Of a stretch of 64,000 bases of DNA, positions 7,246 through 15,690 are shown piece after piece. Position numbers and translations under genes: made by a program. The first letter of the stretch is position 1; each line of letters opens with the position of its first letter. Source of the stretch: Streptomyces sp. NBC_01142 (GTDB taxonomy: Bacteria > Actinomycetota > Actinomycetes > Streptomycetales > Streptomycetaceae); NCBI RefSeq assembly GCF_026341125.1, contig NZ_JAPEOR010000002.1, positions 3,465,001 through 3,529,000 on the forward strand, read 5' to 3'. The notes under the pieces were generated by a model. It was not told where the DNA came from and did no database searches. It saw only the letters and a program-made list of their open reading frames with translations.

Positions 7246-10200
7246 TCACTCGTCCAGGGGGAGGGGCTTGAAGCTCATGTTCTTGATGCGCGAGTTGAAG
7301 ACGTCGGCGGAGTCGGCGCGCAGCCCGAAGTTCAGCCCGTCGCGCTCCAGCTTGACGTGCACGAACTTGTCGCTGTCGCCGATCTCCTCCAGGTCGATGC
7401 CGAACTCCTCCTTGATCGTGTCCTTGTTGCCGCCGGAGCCCCGCCCGTTCGCGATCAGCGCGTCCCGGGTGCCCGGCTCCATCTCGTAGCGCACGAAGTG
7501 CGTGTACTTCTGGGCGTTGCGGCCGCCGCGGCGCGTGAACCGCTCCGCGATCCCGGTCACGTACTCCTTCTCCTGCGTCACGAAGTTCTCGCCGCGCGGA
7601 GTGATCTCGCCCTTCGGGCCGAGGCCGTTGTACTCCTTGGCGGACATCACCCGGTAGAAGACCTCGTACGGCGCCAGGCCCAGCGGGTCGGTCCAGGTGA
7701 GCGGGTTGTGGACGTAGGCGACGGGATTGGGCGCCGCGGCCAGCCCGAGCGGATCGGGACTGAGGTAGCGCGCGGTGGCCGGGTCGTAGTGGCGGAAGTA
7801 GTTGTAGTGGAGCCCGGTCTCGGGGTCGTAGTACTGGCCGGGGAAGCGCAGGGGCGTGTACGTGGTGGTGCCCCGCGGCCAGGTGGTGGTGCCCCAGATG
7901 GTGCTGCGGGCGCGCCAGGCTATCTCGCCGTCCTCGTCGACGAGTTCGGTGGGAGCCCCGGCGAGATCGGTGACGATCGCGAAGAACCGCCGGTCGATCT
8001 CCTCCTGCGGCGCGTCGGCGGCCGGGCCGGCCGCGAGTATCCGCTCGGTCTGGGCGACGGGGCGCAGTCCGTCGTGGTCCCAGGTGAGGCTGACCGGATG
8101 CCGGAGCCCGGCCGCCCGGGTCGTCTGCTCGCACAGAGTCGTCCCGTCCCAGGTGAAGTCCACCTGCTCCAGGGTCCCGCCGTCGGCGTCCAGACGCCGC
8201 TTGGAGGTGCGGCGGCCGAGCGGGTCGTAGTGGTAGCGCCAGATACTGCCGTCGGGGACGGTGACGGCCGTCAGCCGGTCCTCGGCGTCCCAGGTGTAGT
8301 GCCAGGTGTCGAAGCCGCCCGACAACCGCTTGGCACGGCGTACGACGGTGCGGCCGGCCGCGTCGTACGCGTAACGGACGGATCCCGCGCTGCTGACGCG
8401 GGTGCCGGAGTACTCGCGCGGGCCTGTGGCACTGGTCGCCGCATGGGCGGCGGGCCACTCGGCGGCCGTCTGGTTCCCGGCCTCGTCGTACGCGTAGTTC
8501 TCGGTCCAGCCCTGGGCCTGCACGGCGGTGACGCGCCCGGCGGCGTCGAGGTCGAAGCGGCGGGACCCGGAGCGCTCGTCGTCCACCCGGGAGAGCAGGC
8601 CGTCGGCGCGGAAGGTGTACGCGCGGTGGCGCAGGGTGCGGTCGTCGCGGGTCAGCTGCTGGCCGGTGAGCCGGCCTGCCGCGTCGAAGGTGTGGGCGAG
8701 CGTGAGGTTCTCGCCGATGTGGCGCGTCAGTTCACGGCCCGCCGCGTCGTGCTCGAAGGCGATCGAGTGGCCGCAGGAGGACAGCCGGGTGCGGTTGCCC
8801 GCGGTGTCGTACGCGAACGTGGAGACGCCGCCCGTCGGTGTGGTGCGGTGGGTGCGCCGCCCCAGCGTGTCGTAGCGGTGGCTGAGGGTGCGGCCGTCCA
8901 CTGTCTCGGCGACGACCCGCCCCAGTACGTCGTGCTCCCATGTGGCCGTGGAATCGGGACCGTTGGCGCCGACGAGGCGGCCCGCCGGGTCGTACGCGTA
9001 CGTCGTGAGTGCGCCCGCCGCATCCTTGCGCAGGACACGCCCCTGGGCATCGCGCTCGAAACGGATGGTCTCGCCGGCGGCGTTGGTACGGGCGGCGAGC
9101 CTGCCCGTCGGGTCGTACGCGTAGCTGAGCGCGCGGTCGTCGAAGTCGGTCTCGCAGACCAGGTCGCCCACCGCGTCGTAGACGTAACTCCAGCTCAGGC
9201 CCTGGGGATTGGTGACCTCGGTCAGCCGCAGCTCGGTGTCGTGGGCGAATTCGTACCGTGCGCCGTCAGGGCCCGTCCTGGCCGCCATCAGGTCGAAGTG
9301 CGTGTACTCGAACTGCGTGGTGCCGCCGGCTGCGTCGGTGTGCCGGGTGCAGTTGCCCTCGCCGTCGTACGTCCAGGTCTCCTCGCCGCCGTCCGGGGCC
9401 ACCCGGCGCAGCACCTTGTCCTCCGGCGACCAGGTGAGCCGGGTGGTGCCGCCGAGCGGGTCGGTGATGGTGACCGGGCGGCCGAACGCGTCCCGTTCGA
9501 AGCGGGTGACGGCCCCCAGCGGATCGGTGAACTCGACGGGGAGACCGGCCCGGTCGCAGCGGACACGGGTGGTGCTGCCCAGGGCGTCGGTCACCCCGGT
9601 GAGGCGGCCCGACGCGTCGTGCGTGTAGCGCGTGGTGGCGCCGGACGGGTCGGTGAGCGAGAGACGGCGGCCGCTCTCGTCGAAGCGCTGCCGCCAGGTG
9701 GCGCCGTCGGTCGCGGTGAGCTCGACGGGCAGCCCGAGCGCGTCGTACCTGATCGTGGAGACCAGCCCGTCCTCGCGGGTGATCGCGACCGGGAGGCCCT
9801 CGGCGTCGTACGAGACCTGGACCGTGCGGCCGAGGGCGTCGGTGCGGGAGAGCGGATTGTCCCGGCGGTCCCATGTGCGGTGGACGGTGTGACCGTGCGG
9901 ATCGGTCTCGGCGACGACCTGGTACCGGTCGTTGAGCTGGAAGACGGTCGTGGCGCCTGTGGAGTCGGTGTAGTGGGTGCGGCGCGCCTCGGTGTCGTAA
10001 CGGAACTCGGCCGTCAGGCAGCCGTCCGGGCCGACCGTCCGCACGGCACGGCCCTCGGTGTCGTACGTGTACCGGTACGTGGAGTCGTTGCGGTCGGTCC
10101 AGGAGACGAGGCGGGTCTCGTCGTCGTACGCGAAACGCAGCGGCAGGCCGGAGGAGTTGGTGACCGCGGCGAGGTTGCCCGCCCGGTCGTGGCCGTACGA

Positions 10201-11946
10201 CATCACCCGCACAGAACCGTCCGGGGTGCGCAGAGAGACACCGGTGAGGCGGCCGGCGGCGCGGTCGCCGTCGAGCGTCACCTCGTAACCGCCGGAGTGG
10301 ACCACGGAGAGGGGCATGCCGTCCGCCCCGCGGACGATCTCGACCCGGTTGCCGTTCCGGTCCTCCACGGCCCACAGCCAGTAGCGCAGGGTGTCGTGGG
10401 GGTGTGCCGGAGAGAAGCGGCGGGTCAGCCGGGTGCGGGGATCGGTGACCGTGAACTCCAGCTCCCTGTCGTCCGATCCGTCCCGTACGAGGGGGAGGTC
10501 GGGGCCGTCCACGGGGGAGATCTGCGGCCGGTCCGCGGCGGGCAGCGCGGGGTAGACGAGCAGGGAGCCGTCCTCGCGGGCCCATACCGCGCCGCCGGCC
10601 AGGTCGAGTTCGATGCGCTCGTCGAGGGTGGAGGCCCAGCTGCGGCCGAACCACTGGCCGTAGCGGTAGTTCGACAGATGGGTGCGCTGCAAAGACCACG
10701 GCAGGGTGCCCGGCAGCTGGAGATCCGTCTGTGTCAGCAGCACCTCGCCGGTGGCCACGTCCACCGGGTCGCCCTTGCAGGTCGTCTTGTCGAGCTCGAC
10801 GCTGTTGACGCGGGTGTTGTTCTTGGCGCCCGACAGGCCGTCCGGGCCCTTGTGCGGGCCGTTGCCGGAGTCCTTGCCGCGGCCCTTGCCGTCCTTGCCG
10901 TCGTCCTTGCGCTGCTTGGCCAGGCGGGCCTTGATGTCGAGGTCGGTGTTCTTGTGGTCGACGGAGATCTGCTTGACGGCCTTGGGCAGACCCGTGCCGA
11001 GGTGGTCGCCGAACTCCTTGGTCGCCTTGCCCAGGGCGCCGATGACCTTGTCCACCACGGGGTCGAGGGCCTGGGCGATGTCGTCCTTGCCGCGGGTGCG
11101 GCCGTGGTGGGACTTGGCCTTGGTGAGCTTCCCGGTCGTCTTGCCGTGCAGACCGACACTGACGAGGTTCAGCTTGGTGCCGGCGCGGTCGTGCTCGTCG
11201 TGCTCGATGTGGAAGCCGTCACCCGCCTTGCCGGCCCCACCGCCACCGCCGCCCCCGCCCCCGCCTCCGGCCGAGGCCAGATGCATGGCGTCCTTCGCAC
11301 TGCCGACGCCTTCCTTGAAACCGTCCTTGCCGGACTGGCCGACCTGGTTGAGGTCCACGCCGCTCTGCAGGCCGAGCGCCGCGGAGCCGAGCTGCACCAC
11401 CAGATCGGCCGCCATGTTCTCCAGCGCCGCGACGGCCGGCTCGGTCATCGCCTCGACGATGTAGGCGACGACCTCCTCCATGCACTCCTTGATCAGCCGC
11501 TTCACGACCTCCTGCGTGGCCCGCATCGCCCCCGCGCCGATCAGCGCGGACAGACCACCGGTCACCGGGATCAACGCCATCGAGATACCGGCCTCGGCAG
11601 CCAGATACCCCAGCTGGACGACCGCGGCCAGCTTCATCGCCTCGATCGCACCGGCCGCCGTGTCCAGCGCCCCCGCGATCGTCCGCGCCGCTCCCGAGAT
11701 GTCCTTGAGGTGCTTGTCCTTGACCTTGTTCCAGTGGCCGTTCAGCGCCACTATCGCCTCGCCGTGCCCCGACGACAGCAAACGCTGCACATGATTGTTG
11801 GCCAGCTGGCCGTCGTCCTCGAGGTCGTCCGCGAACTCCCTCAAAGCGTCCGCCATGTCGCGGTACGCGTCCTCATCGACGTTGGGCCACGCCACGCCGA
11901 TCAGGTCCAGCATCGTGTCTGCCCAGTCCGGCACTGTCACTGCCAT
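7246..11946 (-). CDS. RHS/YD-repeat polymorphic toxin with WXG100-like N terminus
   Basis: A 1566-residue polymorphic toxin. Residues 1 to about 210 form a helical T7SS-effector-like region (PDWADTMLDLIGVAWPNV, then a hydrophobic A/I/G-rich stretch). A glycine run and a charged linker follow. The DUF6531 segment contains C-K-G-D-P-V-D-V-A-T-G-E-V. Dozens of YD repeats (Y-x-Y-D-x-x-G-R) lead to the RHS core Y-Y-D-P-E-T-G-L-H-Y-N-Y-F-R-H-Y-D-P and the D-P-L-G-L junction where these toxins are cleaved. The last 140 or so residues are a separate toxin domain starting at Y-E-V-F-Y-R-V-M-S, which I could not assign. The start at 11946 gives the clean MAVTVPDW N terminus. It probably mediates contact-dependent competition between related strains. 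Confidence 0.93.
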   Translation of the reverse strand: MAVTVPDWADTMLDLIGVAWPNVDEDAYRDMADALREFADDLEDDGQLANNHVQRLLSSGHGEAIVALNGHWNKVKDKHLKDISGAARTIAGALDTAAGAIEAMKLAAVVQLGYLAAEAGISMALIPVTGGLSALIGAGAMRATQEVVKRLIKECMEEVVAYIVEAMTEPAVAALENMAADLVVQLGSAALGLQSGVDLNQVGQSGKDGFKEGVGSAKDAMHLASAGGGGGGGGGGGAGKAGDGFHIEHDEHDRAGTKLNLVSVGLHGKTTGKLTKAKSHHGRTRGKDDIAQALDPVVDKVIGALGKATKEFGDHLGTGLPKAVKQISVDHKNTDLDIKARLAKQRKDDGKDGKGRGKDSGNGPHKGPDGLSGAKNNTRVNSVELDKTTCKGDPVDVATGEVLLTQTDLQLPGTLPWSLQRTHLSNYRYGQWFGRSWASTLDERIELDLAGGAVWAREDGSLLVYPALPAADRPQISPVDGPDLPLVRDGSDDRELEFTVTDPRTRLTRRFSPAHPHDTLRYWLWAVEDRNGNRVEIVRGADGMPLSVVHSGGYEVTLDGDRAAGRLTGVSLRTPDGSVRVMSYGHDRAGNLAAVTNSSGLPLRFAYDDETRLVSWTDRNDSTYRYTYDTEGRAVRTVGPDGCLTAEFRYDTEARRTHYTDSTGATTVFQLNDRYQVVAETDPHGHTVHRTWDRRDNPLSRTDALGRTVQVSYDAEGLPVAITREDGLVSTIRYDALGLPVELTATDGATWRQRFDESGRRLSLTDPSGATTRYTHDASGRLTGVTDALGSTTRVRCDRAGLPVEFTDPLGAVTRFERDAFGRPVTITDPLGGTTRLTWSPEDKVLRRVAPDGGEETWTYDGEGNCTRHTDAAGGTTQFEYTHFDLMAARTGPDGARYEFAHDTELRLTEVTNPQGLSWSYVYDAVGDLVCETDFDDRALSYAYDPTGRLAARTNAAGETIRFERDAQGRVLRKDAAGALTTYAYDPAGRLVGANGPDSTATWEHDVLGRVVAETVDGRTLSHRYDTLGRRTHRTTPTGGVSTFAYDTAGNRTRLSSCGHSIAFEHDAAGRELTRHIGENLTLAHTFDAAGRLTGQQLTRDDRTLRHRAYTFRADGLLSRVDDERSGSRRFDLDAAGRVTAVQAQGWTENYAYDEAGNQTAAEWPAAHAATSATGPREYSGTRVSSAGSVRYAYDAAGRTVVRRAKRLSGGFDTWHYTWDAEDRLTAVTVPDGSIWRYHYDPLGRRTSKRRLDADGGTLEQVDFTWDGTTLCEQTTRAAGLRHPVSLTWDHDGLRPVAQTERILAAGPAADAPQEEIDRRFFAIVTDLAGAPTELVDEDGEIAWRARSTIWGTTTWPRGTTTYTPLRFPGQYYDPETGLHYNYFRHYDPATARYLSPDPLGLAAAPNPVAYVHNPLTWTDPLGLAPYEVFYRVMSAKEYNGLGPKGEITPRGENFVTQEKEYVTGIAERFTRRGGRNAQKYTHFVRYEMEPGTRDALIANGRGSGGNKDTIKEEFGIDLEEIGDSDKFVHVKLERDGLNFGLRADSADVFNSRIKNMSFKPLPLDE

Positions 11947-12113
11947 GTTCCGACCCCCGTTGCGGAATGGTGCATTCAAAGGGGTCAGGTTAGTAGCGCA
12001 GGCCCCTGCCGAAGCCACCCGCCCTCGGACCCGACACCATGCCCATGAAAGTGGCAGAGGCCATACAAGGTGGCCATGTCCGCCCCCACCTGCACATCCC
12101 TACGCTTGCCCGC

Positions 12114-13469
12114 ATGACCCCTCAAGCCGATCCCCAGGCCGGCGCGGCCGTGAAGGCCGCAGACCGCGCGCACGTGTTCCACTCCTGGTCCGCCCAGGGC
12201 CTGATCGACCCGCTCGCCGTTGCCGGTGCCGAGGGTTCGTACTTCTGGGACTACGACGGGAACCGCTACCTCGACTTCACCAGCGGCCTCGTCTACACCA
12301 ACATCGGGTACCAGCACCCCAAGGTCGTCGCCGCGATCCAGGAGCAGGCCGCCAAACTCACGACCTTCGCGCCCGCCTTCGCCGTCGAGGCACGCTCCGA
12401 GGCCGCACGCCTCATCGCCGAGCGCACCCCCGGCGATCTCGACAAGATCTTCTTCACCAACGGCGGCGCCGAGGCCGTCGAGAACGCCATCCGGATGGCC
12501 CGTCTGCACACGGGCCGCCCCAAGGTGCTCTCCGCCTACCGCTCGTACCACGGCGGCACCGCGACCGCGGTCAATGTCACCGGGGACCCGCGCCGCTGGG
12601 CCTCCGACAACGGCACCGCGGGCGTCGTCCACTTCTGGGGGCCGTTCCTCTACCGCTCGCCCTTCTACTCCGCGACCGAGGAGGAGGAGTGCGCCCGCGC
12701 GCTCCAGCACCTTCAGGACACGATCGCCTTCGAGGGTCCGGCCACAATCGCCGCGATCATCCTCGAGTCGATCCCCGGGACCGCGGGGATCATGACGCCG
12801 CCGCCCGGCTATCTCGCGGGCGTACGGGAGATCTGCGACCGGTACGGCATCGTCCTCGTCCTGGACGAGGTGATGGCGGGCTTCGGACGTACGGGCCGGT
12901 GGTTCGCCGCCGACCACTACGGTGTCGTGCCCGACCTGCTGACCTTCGCCAAGGGCGTCAACTCCGGGTATGTGCCGCTGGGCGGCGTCGCGATCTCCGC
13001 GGAGATCGCCGCGACCTTCGAGACCCGCCCATACCCCGGCGGACTCACCTACTCCGGCCACCCGCTGGCCTGCGCCGCCGCCGTCGCCACGATCAAGGTG
13101 ATGGAGGACGAGAAGATCGTCGAGCACGCGGCCCACATCGGCGAGACGGTCCTCGGCCCGGGCCTGCGCGACCTCGCAGAGCGCCACCCGAGCGTGGGCG
13201 AGGTGCGCGGTACCGGCGTGTTCTGGGCGCTGGACCTGGTCAGGAACAGGGAGACGCGCGAGCCGCTGGTGCCGTACAACGCGAGCGGCGAGGCGAACGC
13301 CCCGATGGCCGCGTTCGCCGCCGCGTGCAAGAAGAACGGCCTGTGGCCCTTCGTGAACATGAACCGCACGCACGCGGTCCCGCCCTGCAATGTCACCGAG
13401 GCGGAGGCGAAGGAGGGGCTGGCGGCGCTGGATGTGGCGCTGTCGGTCGCGGACGAGCACACCGTCTGA
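12114..13469 (+). CDS. PLP-dependent class III aminotransferase
   Basis: A 451-residue fold-type I aminotransferase of class III. Visible landmarks are F-F-T-N-G-G-A-E-A-V-E-N-A-I-R-M-A (phosphate-binding region), L-V-L-D-E-V-M-A-G-F-G-R-T-G (cofactor-binding Asp) and T-F-A-K-G-V-N-S-G-Y with the Schiff-base lysine. The family transfers amino groups from omega-amino acids or similar amines to a keto acid; the substrate here is unknown. The start at ATG 12114 fits the usual N terminus better than the upstream ATG at 12039, which falls in the divergent promoter region shared with the RHS gene. Confidence 0.92.
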   Translation: MTPQADPQAGAAVKAADRAHVFHSWSAQGLIDPLAVAGAEGSYFWDYDGNRYLDFTSGLVYTNIGYQHPKVVAAIQEQAAKLTTFAPAFAVEARSEAARLIAERTPGDLDKIFFTNGGAEAVENAIRMARLHTGRPKVLSAYRSYHGGTATAVNVTGDPRRWASDNGTAGVVHFWGPFLYRSPFYSATEEEECARALQHLQDTIAFEGPATIAAIILESIPGTAGIMTPPPGYLAGVREICDRYGIVLVLDEVMAGFGRTGRWFAADHYGVVPDLLTFAKGVNSGYVPLGGVAISAEIAATFETRPYPGGLTYSGHPLACAAAVATIKVMEDEKIVEHAAHIGETVLGPGLRDLAERHPSVGEVRGTGVFWALDLVRNRETREPLVPYNASGEANAPMAAFAAACKKNGLWPFVNMNRTHAVPPCNVTEAEAKEGLAALDVALSVADEHTV

Positions 13470-13535
13470 GTCGGGCTGAGCTGAGCGAGCTGTGAGCTGA
13501 GCCGTGAGCTGAGCCGTGAGCTGGGCTGCACGAAG

Positions 13536-13578
13536 CGCCGCACCCGGAGTCCAGGAAGTACGGGCTCCGGGTGCGGCG
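13536..13578. terminator. bidirectional terminator between aminotransferase and oxidoreductase
   Basis: A perfect 14-bp stem (13536-13549 with 13565-13578) with a 15-base loop lies between two convergent genes, so it can end transcription from both sides. The preceding 60 bases are a degenerate run of GAGCTGAGCCGT repeats. Confidence 0.72.
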
Positions 13579-13629
13579 TTTCCCGCGTGGCCGTGGCCGT
13601 GGCCGTGGCTATGGCTCGGCCGTCGGCCG

Positions 13630-14565
13630 TCAGCCGGCGACCGTGAGGACGATCTTGCCGGTCGTGCGGCCCGTCTCGCCGATCTCATGGGCCTTGGCCG
13701 CCTGCTCGAGCGGCAGCACCGTGTCGATCTCGACGCGCAGCTTCCCCGCCTCGACCAGCGCGGCGATCTCCTTCAGGCTGCCGTTGTCGGGCTCGACGAT
13801 CGTGAACCCGCCGCGGAGGCCCTGCTCCCGGGCCGTCTCCGCGAGGTAGTCCTCTTCCGGCGAGGCGATGGAGACGAGGATGCCGCCGGGACGCAGTGTC
13901 CTGAGCGAGCGTGGGCCGTATTCGCCGCCGATGGCATCGAGCACGACGTCGATGTCGCGGGCCGCCGTGACGAAGTCGGTCTGCCGGTAGTCGATGACCT
14001 CGTCCGCGCCCAGGCCGCGGACGAAGTCGTGCTTGGACGCGCTGGCGGTGCCGATGACGTACGCGCCGCGGGCCTTGGCGATCTGGACGGCGAGGTGGCC
14101 GACGCCGCCCGCCGCGGCGTGCACGAGGACCCGCTGACCCGGCTGTACGTCGGCGGTGTCGACCAGGGACTGCCAGGCGGTGAGCGCGGCGATGGGGAGA
14201 GCCGCGGCCTGTACGTGGGTGAGACCGGCCGGCTTGCGGGCGAGGTGACGGGCGGGGGAGGTCATGAACTCCGCGTACGCGCGGGCCGGCTGGGGCAGCC
14301 GCGGCATGCCGAAGACCTCGTCGCCGGGGCGGTGCATGGTCACGCCCAGGCCGACCGCCTCCACGACGCCGGAGACGTCCCAGCCGAGCGGGACCGGTCC
14401 GTCGCCCAGCAGGCCACCGGTGGCACGGTGCCACCAGTCGGTCGGGTTGACGCCGGCCGCGTGGACGCGGACGAGGACCTCGCCGAAGCCGGGCTCCGGA
14501 CGGTCGATCTCGACGATCTTCAGAACTTCGGGTCCGCCGAGGGTGTCCTGGCCGATGGCACGCAT
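13630..14565 (-). CDS. NADPH-dependent quinone oxidoreductase-like (zinc-free MDR family)
   Basis: A 311-residue medium-chain dehydrogenase/reductase of the quinone oxidoreductase type. The N-terminal GroES-like part carries V-H-A-A-G-V-N-P-T-D. The Rossmann nucleotide site is H-A-A-A-G-G-V-G-H-L-A-V-Q-I-A at about residues 145-160, and no catalytic zinc cysteines are seen. It probably reduces quinones or enones with NADPH. The ATG at 14565 has an AGAGGAG site. It is divergent from the GlxA-type regulator across 117 bases that hold three TGGCCA palindromes, which suggests control by that regulator. Confidence 0.9.
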   Translation of the reverse strand: MRAIGQDTLGGPEVLKIVEIDRPEPGFGEVLVRVHAAGVNPTDWWHRATGGLLGDGPVPLGWDVSGVVEAVGLGVTMHRPGDEVFGMPRLPQPARAYAEFMTSPARHLARKPAGLTHVQAAALPIAALTAWQSLVDTADVQPGQRVLVHAAAGGVGHLAVQIAKARGAYVIGTASASKHDFVRGLGADEVIDYRQTDFVTAARDIDVVLDAIGGEYGPRSLRTLRPGGILVSIASPEEDYLAETAREQGLRGGFTIVEPDNGSLKEIAALVEAGKLRVEIDTVLPLEQAAKAHEIGETGRTTGKIVLTVAG

Positions 14566-14648
14566 GGTCTCTGCTCCTCTGTTGCTGCCGTGAGGCGGGG
14601 TGCTGCTGTCTACGGACAACCCTGCGGGAGCCGCCGGAGCCCTTCGAG

Positions 14649-14683
14649 TGGCCAGATGGCCAATGTGTGCAAGGATCTGGCCA
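14649..14683. promoter_or_regulatory. three TGGCCA palindromes between divergent genes
   Basis: TGGCCA occurs at 14649-14654, 14657-14662 and 14678-14683, the last ending in the first base of the regulator's start codon. Each copy is a self-complementary hexamer. Their clustering upstream of an AraC/GlxA-type gene and its divergent oxidoreductase suggests an operator and autoregulation; this is inferred. Confidence 0.45.
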
Positions 14684-15690
14684 TGCATCGTGTCGTCGTA
14701 CTCGCCCTTGCGGGCGTCTATCCCTTTGAACTGAGCATTCCGGTACGGATCTTCGGCACCGCGGAGGGACCCGGCGGCGAGCCGCTCTACGAGGTGCTCA
14801 CCTGCAGCCTCGACGGCGGGCCCGTCCGGACGAGCGCCGACTTCTCCGTCACCGTGGAGCACACGGCCGACGTCCTCGCGACGGCGGACACCGTGGTGAT
14901 CCCGCCCTTCACCTGCGGTCACGACGAGGACCGGGAGTGGCTGCCGAAGCCGCTGGCCGACGCCTTCGCCCTGCTGCGGCCCGGCCGGACCCGCATCGTG
15001 TCGATCTGCACCGCGTCGTACGTCCTCGCCTCCGCCGGACTGCTCGACGGCCGCCCGGCCACCACCCACTGGAACGAGGCCGCCGACTTCCAGCGGATGT
15101 TCCCCGAGGTCAAGGTCGATCCGGGCGTGCTGTTCGTCGACGACGGTGATGTGCTCACCGCGGCGGGCGTCGCCGCGGGCGTCGACCTGTGCCTCCATCT
15201 CGTACGCCGCGACCACGGCAGCGAGGTCGCCAACCGCGTGGCGCGCCTGTGTGTCGTACCGCCGTGGCGGGAGGGCGGGCAGGCGCAGTTCATCGAGCGC
15301 CCGGTCCCCGAGCCGTCGGCGGCGACCACCTCGGCGACCCGCGCCTGGGCGCTCGGCCGGCTCCAGCGTCCGCTCACGCTCGGGGAGTTGGCGGGGCACG
15401 CGCGGATGAGTGTCCGTACGTTCTCCCGGCGCTTTCGGGACGAGGTGGGGATGACGCCCGGGCAGTGGCTCACCCAGCAGCGCGTCGAGCATGCGCGCCG
15501 GCTGCTGGAGACGACGGACTGGCCGGTGGACCGGGTCGCGGGGGAGGCGGGGTTCGGGACGGCCGCGTCGATGCGGCAGCACATGGCGGTGGCGATCGGG
15601 GTGTCGCCGATGGCATACCGGCAGACGTTCCGCGCGCAGGAAACCGTGCCGGTCGACAGCGCGCAGGAAACCGTGGCGGTCAGCAGGTAG
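14683..15690 (+). CDS. GlxA-type AraC-family regulator with DJ-1-like N-terminal domain
   Basis: The 335-residue product has two parts. Residues 1 to about 190 resemble DJ-1/PfpI (V-V-V-L-A-L-A-G-V-Y-P-F-E-L), with R-I-V-S-I-C-T-A-S-Y keeping the elbow cysteine. Residues about 225-325 are a double helix-turn-helix AraC DNA-binding domain (S-V-R-T-F-S-R-R-F and G-F-G-T-A-A-S-M-R-Q-H). It probably activates the divergent oxidoreductase gene on sensing a small molecule. Its last 11 bases overlap the 3' end of the convergent nSTAND1 gene. Confidence 0.9.
   Translation: MHRVVVLALAGVYPFELSIPVRIFGTAEGPGGEPLYEVLTCSLDGGPVRTSADFSVTVEHTADVLATADTVVIPPFTCGHDEDREWLPKPLADAFALLRPGRTRIVSICTASYVLASAGLLDGRPATTHWNEAADFQRMFPEVKVDPGVLFVDDGDVLTAAGVAAGVDLCLHLVRRDHGSEVANRVARLCVVPPWREGGQAQFIERPVPEPSAATTSATRAWALGRLQRPLTLGELAGHARMSVRTFSRRFRDEVGMTPGQWLTQQRVEHARRLLETTDWPVDRVAGEAGFGTAASMRQHMAVAIGVSPMAYRQTFRAQETVPVDSAQETVAVSR

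Noticed and set aside
7357..12048. A plus-strand open frame of about 1560 codons opposite the RHS toxin gene
   Set aside because: It is the antisense of a GC-rich repetitive gene; its translation is Val/Gly/Arg-rich without domains and it has no ribosome-binding site.
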